Source of the DNA: Cynocephalus volans
Lineage: Eukaryota > Chordata > Mammalia > Dermoptera > Cynocephalidae
Direction: 5' to 3'
Assembly: GCF_027409185.1 (NCBI RefSeq)
Contig: NC_084463.1
Location: 51,826,907 to 51,890,906 of the forward strand
DNA: 64,000 bases
The first letter of the stretch is position 1; each line of letters starts with the position of its first letter. Shown in pieces: positions 52,738 through 64,000 of the stretch. A program made the position numbers and the translations under genes. The notes beneath the pieces were generated by a model. It worked only from the letters and a program-made list of their open reading frames with translations, did no database searches and was not told the DNA's origin.

Positions 52738-54238
52738 TCCTTCAGGATTTTTTTTTTTTTTTCATTGATCAGTGTGTCTTTTTATGCCAGTACCATACTG
52801 TTTTGGTTATTATAGCTTTGTAGTATAGTTTAAAGTCAGGTAGTGTTATGCCTCCAGCTTTATTTTTTTTTGCTTAGCGTTGCTTTGGCTATGTGTGGTC
52901 TTTTGTTATTCCATATAAATGTGTGGATAGTTCTTTCCATTTCTGAGAAAAATGTCATTGGAATTTTGATGGGGATTGCATTGAATTTGTATATCACTTT
53001 GGGTAGTATGGACATTTTCACAATGTTGATTCTTCCAGTCCGAGAGCATGGGATATCTTTCTGTCTTCTTGTATCCTCTCTAATTTCTCCAGCAGTTGTT
53101 TGTAGTTCTCATTATAGAGATTTTTCACATCCTTGGTTAACTCAATTCCTAAGTATTTTATTGTTTTGGTGGCTATTGTAAATGGGCAGGCTTTCTTGAT
53201 TTCTCTTTCTGCATGTTCACCATTGGAGAATAGAAATGCTACTGATTTTTGTGTGTTGATTTTGTATCCTGCTACTGTGCTGAAATCCTTTATCAACTCC
53301 AAGAGATTTTTTGTAGAGACTTTAGGCTGTTCAATATATAGGATCATGTCATCTGCAAACAGGGACAGTTTGACTTCATCTTTTCCAATCTAGATGCCCT
53401 TTATTTCCTTCTCTTCTCTGATTGCTCTGGCTAGTACTTCCAACACTATGTTGAATAGGAGTGGTGAGAGTGGTCATTCTTGTGTAGTTCCTGTTCTTAA
53501 AGGAAAAACCTTTCAGCTTTTCCCCATTCAGGATGATATTGGCAGTGGGTTTATCATATATGGCTTTAATTATGTTGAGATACTTTCCACCTATACCTAA
53601 CTCATAGAGGGTCTTTGTCATGAATAAACGTTGAATTTTATCAAATGCTTTTTCAGCATATATAGAGATGATCATATGGTCCTTGTGTTTGACTTTATTA
53701 ATATGGTGTATCACATTTATTGATTTGCATATTTTGAACCAACCTTGCATCCCTGGTATGAATCCCACTTGATCATGGTGAATAATTTTATGTGTGTGTT
53801 GCTGTATTCTGTTTGCTAGTATTTTAGTGAGGATTTTTGCATCTATATTCATCCAGGATATCGGCCTGTAGTTTTCTTTTTTGGTTATATCTTTACCTGG
53901 TTTTGATATCAGGATGTTGGCTTCATAGAATGAGTTTGGGAGATTTGTGTTTGTTTCAATCTTTTGGAATAGTTTGTAAAGAATCGGTGTCAATTCCTGT
54001 TTGAATGTTTGGTAAAATTCTGCTGTGAATCCATCTGGTCCTGGGCTTTTCTTTGTTGGGAGCCTTCTGATAACAGCTTCAATCTCCTTTATTGTTATTG
54101 GTCTGTTCAGATTTTCTACATCTTCATGGCTCAGTTTTGGGAGCTTGTGTGTGTCCAGAAATTTATCCATTTCCTCCAGATTTTCAAATTTATTGGCGTA
54201 TAGTTGTTTATAGTATTCTCGAATCCTTCAGGATTTTT
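52738..54238 (-). mobile_element. L1 insertion ending in poly(A) inside ORF2
   Basis: Direct repeats tccttcaggattttt flank it at 52738-52752 and 54224-54238. The minus strand begins mid-ORF2 (about 54223) and ends directly in poly(A) after gatcaatg (about 52763). In the full-length L1 the matching point (near 21650) is about 1.3 kb before the 3' end, so the 3' UTR is missing. A 264-codon open frame lies within it. Confidence 0.9.
53376..54170 (-). pseudogene. L1 reverse-transcriptase fragment (264 codons)
   Basis: Open frame with L1 RT text: the [12 protein letters not shown] motif, N-Y-R-P-I-S, Q-V-G-F-I-P-G and A-E-K-A-F-D-K-I-Q. It lacks endonuclease, FADD and C-terminal parts in the same frame (a frameshift follows; FADDM text is absent from this frame), so it is not an active enzyme. 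Its good preservation marks a relatively young insertion. Confidence 0.9.
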
Positions 54239-55069
54239 GACCTTAAATGCCACTCTAACTTTTGTATATTTTGTTAAATATATTAAGTAAAGTACAGCAC
54301 TACATAGGTTTTTTTCTACTCTCCTATTGTTGGTAAATTTCTGTGACCAGTATTACAAAACTATCAAGTAAAGGTAACTTTTTCTAATGTTTGAAGTTAA
54401 CACAGAACCAGTCAGTGAGTTGAATAGAAACATTTCCATGGGAATGCACAAAATAGTAAATATCTTGTCTGAGCATATTTACACAGCTGTAAGCAATAGT
54501 ATTTATCTTATTCCAGTCAGGGAAAAGCGGTATCTGGAAGGGATATTTGTCCTTTATCCCTGTTCCTCATATTTGTAAATGGGGCTAAATCACAGATATT
54601 TGTGTGTACCACACGCACTGTACCTGAGAAATTTCTTGTGTTAGTACTTGAAGTGATGGATTTGTATTTTGTACCTTGCCACTAGCAGGTGAATCCTGAC
54701 TCCACTTGTGTATTGCCTTGTGCATGGCTCTGTTTGTGTGTAGGCCTCCAGACCTAGAGATTGCCCCAGAGCCTGTTTTCACTTAAGGAGTCTTCTAGAA
54801 TCTTTGGTGACTACCTATCTGCCCTCAGAGCCCTTGGGGTGGGGGAGACCCAGGACCCAAGGAGAGGTAAGAGCAAGTAAGAGCAAATGGGGTCCATCAT
54901 AGATCCTGAGGGGTGTGGCTGGAGGCAGAGGTTGTGGGGTCCTTTTGCACAGGTAGGTTGTTTCCTTCTGCCACCATTGTGTCCCCAAATCTCTTTTGAA
55001 AGTTGTCAGAGAGTACCGCACCATCATTTATCATTTTTCACTCTAATCATTATTCTTTTTGTTTTTGGG
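54239..55069. other. No gene; unassigned DNA
   Basis: No exon or named repeat recognised. It includes the L1 flank (gaccttaaatgccac) and GC-richer sequence at 54820-54950. Confidence 0.4.
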
Positions 55070-57150
55070 GTTTAATTTTCCACCTTTATCTACTTTTTTA
55101 GTTGGAAGGTTATTTTTGATTTCAGATCGTTCTTTTCTAAAATATAGACATTTACAGTTGTAAAGTTTATTCTAACCCTTTTCTTATTTATGGTATGTTG
55201 TGTTACTGTTTTCAATGTCAAAATGATTCTAATTTTAGTGTCATTTTTAATGACACACTGACAGTTTGGGTGTTTGTTGTTTAACTTCCACATCATTGTG
55301 AACTACTGGAATATTCAGCTAATCGTTTTCATGTTAAATCTAGTGTGGTCAGAAAACATACATCTTATGATTTGAATCCTCAAATTTATTGAGGATAGTT
55401 TGTGGCCTCAGAAATGGTCTTTTCTGGAGTATATTCCATGGGCACTGAATAGATTTAGTATCCTCTTGGTGGTGGTGTGTTCTACATATACATATGTGTA
55501 AAATCAAGTTTTATACTGTTGTCCCAGACTTCTATACTCTTGTCAGTCTTTTGCCTAGTTGCAAAAGTTAAAAATGAAATTTTTGACTAGACAGTCAAAA
55601 GTTGCACTTGGCGTTGCTGAATATAAGAACTGTCTGTCTCTCCCTTAATTTCTCTTTTATTTGATGTTGGACTTCTTTGTTTTCTGCATGTATACCTATA
55701 ATTATTATGGTGTCCTTATAGCTGACACTTTTGTCATAAAATCACCCTCTTTATTCCCAGTAACATTTTTGTTTCATTTTTTTTTATTTTGTATTTTTTT
55801 GATATTAGTATGGTCAGTCAATCTGTGTTATTTTTCTGTTTATGTTATATATATTTTCCCATCTACCAACTTTCAACCTGTTGGTGTTTTTGAATTTAAC
55901 ATGTTTCTCTTGTGCTCAGTATATAGTATTTTGGGGGGATTTTTTTGTCCTTTTTCAAAAAAATAAATACTATGGACAATTCTTTTTAAAATTTTTAATT
56001 TGTTTTATTTGACATGTTATAATGGTATATGCTTATGAGGTACAATTTGATGTTTCAACACATGTATACATTGTGAAATGATTCATATGCATTACCTGTA
56101 ACACATTTCTTTGTAGAGAGAATATTTAAAATCCACTGTTAGCAACTTTGATATATTACTATGAACTATATTCACCATGCTGTGTGATAATCAGAAATCA
56201 TTCCTCCTGCTGAATAGAACCTTTGTACTCTTTGACCAACATGTCCCCATTGATCTTTGATGCCATCCTAACCCTCAGTTTCAGTAAACTTCATTCTTCT
56301 ATTTCTATTAGTTTGACCTTTTAATAATACACATCCAAGTAAAATTAAGTGGTATTTGTCTTTCTGTGCCTACCTCATTTTACTTAACACGATGCACTCT
56401 AGATTCATTTTGTTGTAACAATTGACAATTTTTACCCCTTTAAAGGCTGAGTAGAATTTTATTTTATATGTAAACATTTATTTTGTCCATTTATTCATTG
56501 ATGAGGACCTCTGTAGTTTAGATTTCTTGGCTGCTGTGAATAATGGTGCAATAAACATGGGAGTGCTGATGTCTCTTTCTCATACTGATGTCAGTTCCTT
56601 TGGACATATACCCAGAAGTGGGATTGCTGGACCATTTGGTAGTTTTATTTATAGCTGTTTGTGAAAACTTTATGCTACTTTTGAAAGTGGTGTTCTAATT
56701 TACATTCCCACCTAGTCTTGTATTCACACCATGAAGAGTTATCTTTTATCTTTTTTATAATACCTGTTCTAACAGGTTTGATGTGATCTCTTTGCAGTTT
56801 AAAATTGCATTTTTCTGTGGATTAGTGATGTTGACAAAGTTTTCATACATCTGTTGGTCATTTGAAGTCTTTTTTGGAGAAATGTCTATTCAGATTTTTG
56901 ACCACTTTTTGAGTAGGGTTGTTTATTATTATTATTGAGTATTTTGAGTCCTTTTTATGCTTTAGATTTAGCCTTTGTCAGATGTAAGGCTTGCAAATAT
57001 TTTCTCAATCTGTAGGTTGTCTCCTCAGTTCGATATTTGTTTCACTTTCTGTGCAGAATCTTTTCAGTTTGATCCTGTAAATTTCTTCTAATCACAAGAT
57101 TAGCTAAATTGAAGTTGTTACATGTAATGTCCGTACTGTTATTCAGAGTA
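55070..57150 (-). mobile_element. Ancient L1 fragments, antisense
   Basis: Two parts: 55070-55970, similar to the ORF2 endonuclease region, and 55980-57150, an L1MA/MB-like 3' UTR and ORF2 end (ttatttgacatgttataatgg ... catttattcattgatgagg). Both decayed. Whether they are one element rearranged or two insertions is unclear. Confidence 0.65.
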
Positions 57151-57485
57151 TTCTGTAATTTCAACTGAATGTAAAATTATTTTGATCATCTGTCAGGATT
57201 TCACCTATAACACAGGTGTTGTTTCCCTATATCGTATTTTTAAAAAAGAGAGGTTGAGATTTAGTTTTGTTGCTTGAGGCCTCAGACTGGTTGTAAAACT
57301 TTTTGACTATGCCTCATTCTTCCATTATTTTGTGGAAACCATGCTCAGGAGTCTGAAAGCATGGGTTGGTCTCTCTCTTCAAACCCCACCAAGTTGCTGG
57401 CTTACCTGGTGTTGACAACAGCAAAGCAACGGTTAAGATACCCTTACCCATCATCTTTATAAAAATAAATCATTCCTTGTTCTCC

Positions 57486-57488
<3 letters not shown>
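57151..57488. other. No gene; unassigned DNA
   Basis: No exon or named repeat recognised. Confidence 0.4.

Positions 57489-57566
<78 letters not shown>
57489..57566. repeat. GT microsatellite (about 38 units)
   Basis: Uninterrupted (GT)n between ctccctagt and gaaatgtt. Confidence 0.98.
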
Positions 57567-57568
<2 letters not shown>

Positions 57569-57757
57569 TGTTACTGAAACCAATCCCAAATTTAGGACTC
57601 ATTAGCAATATGCAGTAATATAACATACTCATTTATTTCCTTCACATGCAATAATTCACAGATGAAAGAATTGTCTGTGCTTCTATCAGCTACATTTACT
57701 TTTGCAGGTGGGATATATCAATATGGGCTTCCAGATGTTTAAACAGCTGAAAAATAG

Positions 57758-58222
57758 ACCAAGTGCGGGGCGGTGCCTGGGGTCCTCCCGCAGACCCGGA
57801 AGGAGAAGGAGCCGACAGGATTACCCCTGGTGTTGGGACCAAGGGATCTCGGGGAAAAGTGAGCCTGCTGCCCGCCAACACAGCCCCGTGAAAGAGAGAC
57901 TCAGATGCGGCAGGGGTTTTGTCAGGGCAGTTCCACTTTATTGCCATTACACTGCAATTTATATAAGCAAGCAAGTAGGGGCTCTCCATGGACTAACCAA
58001 TCAAAGGATCACATGGGCATGCATTTTGTACAAACGTGTTGAGCATCGCGATCACGCAGGGTTCATGAGTGCGGAAATACTGGAGGACCAATGGAAACCT
58101 TTTAGCGCTATCTTGGGTTATGGCTCTCCTACTTCCCGTGGGCGCCATCTTCATCCTCCACCCATAGGCACCATGTGGCTCACAGATAATGTTTGCTCCT
58201 AAAAATGGGCCCTACAACCAAT
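57758..58222 (-). mobile_element. CpG-rich solo LTR (class II-like), antisense
   Basis: LTR 57764-58216 with TG at its left edge and CA at its right edge on the plus strand. Flanks accaag (57758-57763) and accaat (58217-58222) are near-identical 6-bp repeats, the length usual for class II elements. On the minus strand: inverted CCAAT (gattggtt, about 57988-57997), TATA tatataaa (about 57957-57966), AATAAA (57937-57942), then a CpG-rich U5. No internal sequence remains, so it is a solo LTR. CpG retention suggests a fairly recent insertion. Confidence 0.75.
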
Positions 58223-59640
58223 ATGGATGGGGATATTGGATTCCTCTATTATCAATACATAACAGATCTAAAAGCAATCATTGGAATAATATTGGGCTAG
58301 TTCCCTTTCACTACAACAGAGCATCAAGCATGACTTTCCTGGTGAGTCATGGAATGTTGAATTTGCTTCTTTTGGCAGGTCTCTTGAACAAAGTATGTTG
58401 TAGCCACTAATGAAGAAACAATAAGAAATCTTATCTGCTATCATAGGAATCTTTGCAGGCTCCACTGCAAAGGCTGATGCTGCCCAACAGCATGTTAACA
58501 CTTCTAGTTTCGGTATTCTCAGATGATAGAATTGTTCTTGATTATTAACTGAGGAAGGTGATGCCTTCATTATTGCTAATACTGCAAGATGTACCTAAAT
58601 AAATTCCTCTGAGGAAGTTGAGACTCAGTTGTACAAATGAATAGAACAAGCCACATGGCTACCATAAGCTTCACCTTGTTCTCCACTGTCATTTGATCTA
58701 TTTAATTGCATGTCTTTTACTGTAGGTTCATGGCTTAAAACCATCATGCAACCTAGAATGTTCACATAATTGACATCTTTCCTTTATACTTTCCTTTTTA
58801 GACTATGTGCTTGTTAACTATTAAAGCTCTGCAGAAATGCAAGTACTGACAAAATAATGTTTGCCCAGTGAGTGCTCTGAGATAAAAACCAATACTGCAA
58901 AACGTAAATCAAATTTAAAGATAACACCCAAATAACGCACGCAAAAAACACCTATTTCTGGCTTCCTTGTTGGTCAAATGTAATTAAAAGTGTCAGGACA
59001 CTGACTTCCACTCCTTCATTACCTCCCCCTGATATGAGATCAGATCTAGTGACTGGAACATGTTCATCCCAGCATCAAGGGACACATAAAGTCAGACAGT
59101 GGTCTAATTTATTGTTGACATTTTCAAAGAAAGATCTTGAACAAAAGTGGGAAATGTAAAAGTTCATAAAATCAATTTCTGTAAGATCCAGAGAAAAAAA
59201 GAGCCAGGAAAATCACAAGAGGAGGGCTCATGCTTGCTTGTCTGAGGTAAGAGTTGTTTCCAGGGATCTTCTAAAAACCCATCAAAAACCTTCACTTTTT
59301 AATGCATCTCTTGATTTATACAAAAGTACATTTCTGTAATGAAGTTTATCCTTAGACATTGTTTGCCATTGCAGTAATTCAGTTAAGGTGCTCCAAAAAG
59401 AATCTGTCCAGTAATGGCATCTGAAGCAATGAACCTATGACAAATCTGACTCTGAGCCTCCAAAAACAATGAACTCTGTCTTATGTGAACTTTTCACATT
59501 ATGCCGATAAAAGCTCTTTCTTGCCCTTCTCTTACTGAAGGCCTTTGTGGCTTGCCATAGTATACATTCCAGATTTTAATTTAATTTTATATTCACAAAG
59601 AAACGACGGATTTGAAGGTATTTTTCTCTACTGTATTTTA
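58217..59640. other. No gene; unassigned DNA
   Basis: No exon or named repeat recognised. Short open frames only. Confidence 0.4.
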
Positions 59641-59870
59641 TCTAGGTTGACAGAATGTACATTAACACAATAAATGTCATACATGACAAGCCCAAACCTA
59701 GGACCATCCTAAGCAGTGAAAAGTTAAAACCTTTCCAGACAGCCTGTAAAATTCCAGAAGAAATTTTTAACCAGAGATATTGGACAAGAAAACAAATGAA
59801 AGGCAAACAAATAGAAAGCAAAAAAGTCATGATCTTTTACATACATTGTGGAATGAGCAGATCAGACTCA
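59641..59870 (+). mobile_element. Ancient L1 ORF2 fragment, sense
   Basis: The order gtcatacatgacaagcccaa, cagtgaaaagttaaaacctt and the A-rich text after it follows L1 ORF2 after the conserved 'tatgac' point. Decayed. Confidence 0.6.
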
Positions 59871-60059
59871 TTAACATGTCTATCACCTCTCATACTCATC
59901 ATTTTTGATGTAAGACATTGTACACCCATCACTGCATTTCTAACCTGGTGTCCTAGGAATGGCCCACACAGTCTAGATGCAGTGGATGCCCTTTAAGAGT
60001 TCAGCTGAATGTAAATCACATGAGATTCAGGTAGGCATCTGTGGATGTGGAAAGGAAGT
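59871..60059. other. No gene; short unassigned DNA
   Basis: No feature recognised between the L1 fragment and the SINE. Confidence 0.4.
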
Positions 60060-60060
60060 T

Positions 60061-60219
60061 GACTCTGATTTTTTTTTTGTCTTTTTTTCTTGACCAGCAC
60101 TCAGCCAGTGAGTGCACTGGCCAGTCCTATATAGGATCCGAACCCGCGGCGGGAGCGTCGCCGCTCCAAGTGCCGCACTCTCCCGAGTGCGCCACGGGCT
60201 TGGCCCGACACTGATTTTT
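60061..60219 (-). mobile_element. Young tRNA-derived SINE (CYN-like), with duplication
   Basis: Body 60071-60206, antisense, T-rich tail with interruptions at left, B box GGTTCGGATCC on the minus strand, atataggatccgaacccgcg in the plus text. Flanks gactctgattttt (60061) and gacactgattttt (60207) differ at one base. Confidence 0.85.
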
Positions 60220-61299
60220 AAATAAAAATAAGAATCAATGTAAAAGTGATAATGAAAAAGAAAAGATTTGCTTGACAATATATCAAAAGGGGTAGAAAGC
60301 TACTATAATGTCAGACATTATCACATATATGTAAAAGAATCTGCAAGAACTTCAGTGAGAAAAAAAGCAGGTAAGAGGAAGGCCTGAAAAATACAGTCAA
60401 TTTAGGACTTAAATACAAATGGGAGTAACCCACCTCCCATTTGAGTGTAAGCAAACCAAAACACAACAAAATAAAAAAAAATTTTAAAGGAAAAATACAC
60501 TTGTCCAGTAGCAATTACAGGAAGAGGAATGTAGTGATGTCCTCAGAAGAGTCCAGCCTGTCTGGACTTGAGGACACTCTGTTTTCAGCAGAATATAAAT
60601 TTATATCTTGGTGTAGTTCTAATGTCCCCCTAGAACTCAGATTGAAGCTTGATCCCTGTTGTAGCAATGTTAAGAAGATGGATAATTCAACTCTGATATT
60701 TGGAAAATGGGGCATGTGGAACATAATTAGATAGTGAGGGCTATGGCACCACAAATGCATTAATTGATCATGGAGTGATGAGTTAGTGCTTTATGGGTTG
60801 TCCATAAATAGACAAGTTGCTTTATAAAAAGAGAAAAAACACGAGGACACAGTTTGGCCACTTTCACCATGTGACACATCACATCTGCAGAAAGCCCCCA
60901 AAGAGAGAAGGCCCTCAGGAGACAGACCTGCATGACCTTAGACTTAGCCTGCATAACTACTAGAAATAAATTTTGTTTCTTAATTAGTTACCCAGCCTTA
61001 GGGCTTTATTTGTTTGTTTGTTTTTACTGAGGAATAGAATATGAACCTACACAGTCTGAAAAAAATATGCATGAGAATGGAGGAAAACAGAGCAACTGAG
61101 ATGAGTGAGAGTGAATAGCAAAAATATGTAAATAAATAAACCCTGAGAATAGGAAAGTAGGAATTAGATTTGGGGTAAGTATAAAAGAACTTCAGGAATA
61201 TACAAGGTGAAGGTAGACATATGAGAGGCAACTTTGGAGATTACATAACACATATGTTTGATACAGTCAGACCAGCTATGGTCAGCTCTAGGAACTGAT
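60220..61299. other. No gene; unassigned DNA
   Basis: Short open frames only. If the inverted KZFP duplicate once had a finger exon it should lie here or to the left, but I see no finger text on either strand. Confidence 0.45.
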
Positions 61300-61385
61300 G
61301 AAAAAGTTGGTTAAAAGCTGACCATGGCCAGCATCTGCTGGGCCTTACACTTCCCAGCTTCCCTGCCCAGTGTGTGGTGGCTGAG

Positions 61386-61478
61386 CTGGGAGGTGCTGGT
61401 TTGGAGATTCCTTAGCCAGCCATTGCTCTGCTTTTTGCTCCAACTTGAAGATCACCTCCAGTTTGCTAATGCAGTGCC
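61386..61478 (-). pseudogene. KRAB B relic exon
   Basis: 93 bp, the same length as the functional KRAB B. It starts after ttaacag with the same g-g-g-c-a-c join and reads C-I-S-K-L-E-V-I-F-K-L-E without a stop. The splice donor is destroyed. It is part of the inverted duplicate. Confidence 0.88.
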
Positions 61479-61716
61479 CTGTTAATGAAAAATAATGTAG
61501 AATTCTGTAAGACTTCTTAGTCGGATTCTTGTGTTACATGAACTCATCTTCAGAAGCTGTTCAAAGAGGCCAATTTTAACCTTTTGTAAGAGAGGGGGGA
61601 CTGTCATATTTTTCATGATATAGAATCTTTCCACATAGCATTAAAGTTTATAAATGATTCCTGTGTTTACCAATGGGAAATGTGGCTGCTGAGATTTACT
61701 AATGAGCTTCATTCAC

Positions 61717-61835
61717 CCAACAACACACTGTAGGTCTCCAGCATCACAAACCTGTACAGGGTTCTCTTAACATAATCCAGGTCGTGGCACTCCTCAGGTG
61801 AAGCCCACAGCTTTGTTCTCAAATGACACCAACCC
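61717..61835 (-). pseudogene. KRAB A relic exon
   Basis: The minus strand starts gggttggtgtcatttgag, as the functional exon does, and ends in ttggtgaat. A TGA and deletions break the frame in the F-T-W-E-E-W region. The M-L-E-T-Y-S text survives. Confidence 0.88.
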
Positions 61836-62035
61836 CTCTAACAGCACATTTCTTCATAACTCAAGTCACCAACCTTGGGCCCAAAACAGGAATCTGAAAG
61901 TTCACACTTTTGTGTGTGGCTGTGTCTTATATGTATCTTACTTAAAGTGCGGCTTCTTTGTACATCATATGGTGGGAGAAAGCAAAATCAGAATAAATAC
62001 CCACCCACTGTAATAATTTATTAATTACCAACAAT

Positions 62036-63219
62036 GCTATCACAAACTTACATTATAAATCTTGAGCCATCCCAGTTGCTAAAGATGAAAGTACGAATAC
62101 AATTCTGCTCTTCCAAGGAGATTACAATCTGGTATGAAGACATAAGTATAAACACATGCCTGGGATAATGTGTTAGATAAACCAATTTAGACAAAATTTC
62201 AATGTAGACTTATGTAAGAAAGAGCAAAAGAATACAATTCTATTGTGTATTCAGTTTGCACTTCACTGCAATGTCAAAGATGTTAAATTCTTCCAAGTGA
62301 ACAATGTGTTCTCAAGATTATGAGGCAACATCAAAAGTTCAATCAGAAGAGCACTAAGAATACAACCTGCATTAACAGAACTGCAAACAGCATCATGTGT
62401 AGGTGTATGGTCCTGGACCATGATAAGAAATGAACAAATGTTGAAGAAACTAGTTATGTAGTGGTTCTACATGAAAATATTTGACTTCGCCCAAACTGCA
62501 AAACATTTCATGTGCATATTGTTGGTTTTTAATTACTTATAAATGAAAAGAATGTAGATAGACAGATGAAAATTTTTCTCTATATGCCAAATAATTGCTT
62601 GTGGCTATCCCAGGTTGGAAAGAGTGCCACTTTTCAATAATAATGAGTGGGTCCTGCAAAAGCAGGTGAGCTACATGAGCAGATTTGCATTTAACACTCA
62701 TCCCCCAGAAAGTGAATGGGATGTGCAAGTCAGAGGGGAAGAGGACAAGGTGACAGATGAGCACCTATGTCAGGACACAGAGCAGCAACCCTACAGAATA
62801 GGAAAGAAATTGTATAAAAAAGATAAAAAGAAAGAGCAGAATATAGTAGTAATTTGCTGAGCAGAAGGTAAGAAGTTTTATTTCCAGGCTATGTGCATGA
62901 TCACAGCTACACATACTGGTCTTCTCAAATGAAATTTGGAAGATGAAAAAATAAGATGGACAAAATTGACACAGACGTGGACACACCATACGTGATATAT
63001 CTGTGGTCCAGCACATGGGATGTTCAGCTGGCAATAGGTATATAATTCCACAGTTTACATAAATCTAAGCTAAGGATGAAAAATGTGGAAAGGAGCAGGA
63101 TTTCAGTGGTTCTTGAAGTCATCCAAGTGAATAAGATGGCTCTAAGAGAACCTAAGAAGTTGAAAAAAGAGAAAAAGACCAAGTAAAGAATCTGAGAAAA
63201 AACACATGTTTTCTCTTAG
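62036..63219. other. No gene; unassigned DNA
   Basis: Short open frames without domains. It could be intronic flank of the inverted duplicate, but homology fades. Confidence 0.4.
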
Positions 63220-63485
63220 TTCTTTTTTTAATTGACAAAAACTAATTGTACATATTATGGGAAACAGCATGATGTTGTGATACATGTACCACATACTATG
63301 TATATGGATTAAGTGAGGGTACTTGGTACATGTATCGCCTCACTTATTATATTTCTTTGTGTTAAGAACATTCAAAATCCTCTCGTCTAGCTATTTGAAA
63401 ACATAAATTATTGTTAATCAATAGTCACCTAACTGTATTATAGAACTCTAGAACTTATTCTTCCTATTTGGCTATAAGAAAAACT
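63220..63485 (-). mobile_element. L1 3' UTR fragment (L1MA/MB-like), antisense
   Basis: ttttaattgacaaaaactaa, acatgatgttgtgatacatg-like text and cttattatatttctttgtg are in the antisense order of an old L1 3' UTR. Confidence 0.7.
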
Positions 63486-64000
63486 AATATTTACTGATAG
63501 AAAAGGAGAAAGAGATTGTAAAGACTGACAAGGATTTTCTGAGTTCATTCCATGAATTAAAAAAATCTCCATGTTAAGAATGCTATTAATATAATTTATT
63601 ATACTTACAATGCCGTGAAGAACATATTTGATTATTCACATAGAATGATAAGTCACCATCCACATTTCTAGTTCCACATGTAAGGAGCTTAAAAGTAATT
63701 TCTCTCCTTCAACAAAAAGTAAAGGCTAAAGAAATTAAAAAATCAAAAACTCTTCTTGGATTCATAAGAGAGAAGATGACACAGGGAAAAGTGCTGTCCT
63801 CAAATTCAGAGAAAGAGTGGAATGAATAGAGGCACTCACACCTTACAGGAGTAGAGACTCACCTGGGAATCCAGCATGGGAACGAGTGCAGGAGAAAGAA
63901 GACCTGATGTGACATTGTGACTGACCAATTCCTGAAGGCTCAGTGTGGACAGCTCTGAGAGTTAATTCCAGGGGGACCCAGTCATAAGCAGGCCACGACA
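63486..64000. other. No gene; unassigned DNA to the window end
   Basis: No exon or named repeat recognised. Confidence 0.4.

Larger units (their letters stand above)
61300..62035 (-). pseudogene. Inverted, decayed duplicate of the KRAB A/B segment
   Basis: The minus strand aligns with 45441-46205: intron text, KRAB A relic (61835 down to 61717, 119 bp instead of 127), intron, KRAB B relic (61478-61386, 93 bp, frame open), then the following intron (ctgggcag, cccagcagat). KRAB A has an in-frame stop where W-E-E-W should be (ttc acc tga) and short deletions; its donor is gtgaat. The KRAB B donor GT is lost (cag|ctcag). No finger exon is found downstream. It cannot make a KRAB protein. Identity is roughly three-quarters by eye. 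Confidence 0.88.

Noticed and set aside
58217-60059. Finger exon of the inverted KZFP relic
   Set aside because: No C2H2 pattern or linker text on either strand in the expected distance range.
61798-62013. 71-codon plus-strand frame
   Set aside because: It is the antisense of the inverted KRAB duplicate. Its similarity to the minus-strand frame at 45453-45704 comes from that duplication.

Overview
This is a stretch of mammalian nuclear genome. It is about 64 kb of interspersed repeats surrounding one KRAB zinc-finger (KZFP) gene on the plus strand, with no prokaryotic features. The best clue to species is a tRNA-derived SINE in two age classes. Three young copies (2491-2638, 24112-24247, 60071-60206) have target-site duplications. 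At least six older copies keep a body resembling tRNA-Ile. From memory this matches the CYN SINE of colugos (Dermoptera), so I infer a colugo such as Galeopterus or Cynocephalus. A library search would settle it.

Layout. 1-2471 is the 3' end of a class I (gamma-like) endogenous retrovirus: a pol integrase tail, a broken env and a 3' LTR. 2.6-14.4 kb holds old LTR, L1 and SINE relics and a CA microsatellite. 14.99-15.62 kb is a CpG island that looks like a KZFP promoter with a non-coding first exon. 17.84-20.22 kb is a complete MaLR provirus, antisense, with two LTRs and a 5-bp duplication. 20.32-26.28 kb is a full-length antisense L1 with a 16-bp duplication. A small exon at 26.60-26.66 kb supplies the start codon (five codons). 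27-45 kb is a long intron full of L1s, LTRs and SINEs. It includes two ~2 kb copies (31.56-33.75 and 40.68-42.63 kb) of an unusual composite retroelement. The KRAB A exon (45667-45793), KRAB B exon (46034-46126) and zinc-finger exon (47724-50416) follow. Decayed finger coding runs on for another ~750 bp after the stop. 52.7-57.2 kb is L1 material, including an insertion that ends in a poly(A) tail inside ORF2. 57.76-58.22 kb is a CpG-rich solo LTR. 61.3-62.0 kb is a decayed, inverted duplicate of the KRAB A/B segment.

The gene. The four coding pieces join in phase (15+127+93+2693 nt) into a predicted 975-residue protein: KRAB A, KRAB B, a linker, then 26 finger units (15 intact by C2H2 ligands, 11 degenerate) and a truncated 27th. 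It would be a nuclear DNA-binding repressor acting through TRIM28. Its N-terminal half resembles human ZNF717 from memory; orthology is not shown.

The most novel item is the composite retroelement. It has an L1-like 5' end, a ~79-bp variable tandem array, a ~90-bp piece of L1 ORF2 and an L1-like 3' UTR. Both copies share the same architecture, so it looks like a mobilised non-autonomous family with SVA-like organisation, not two chance deletions.
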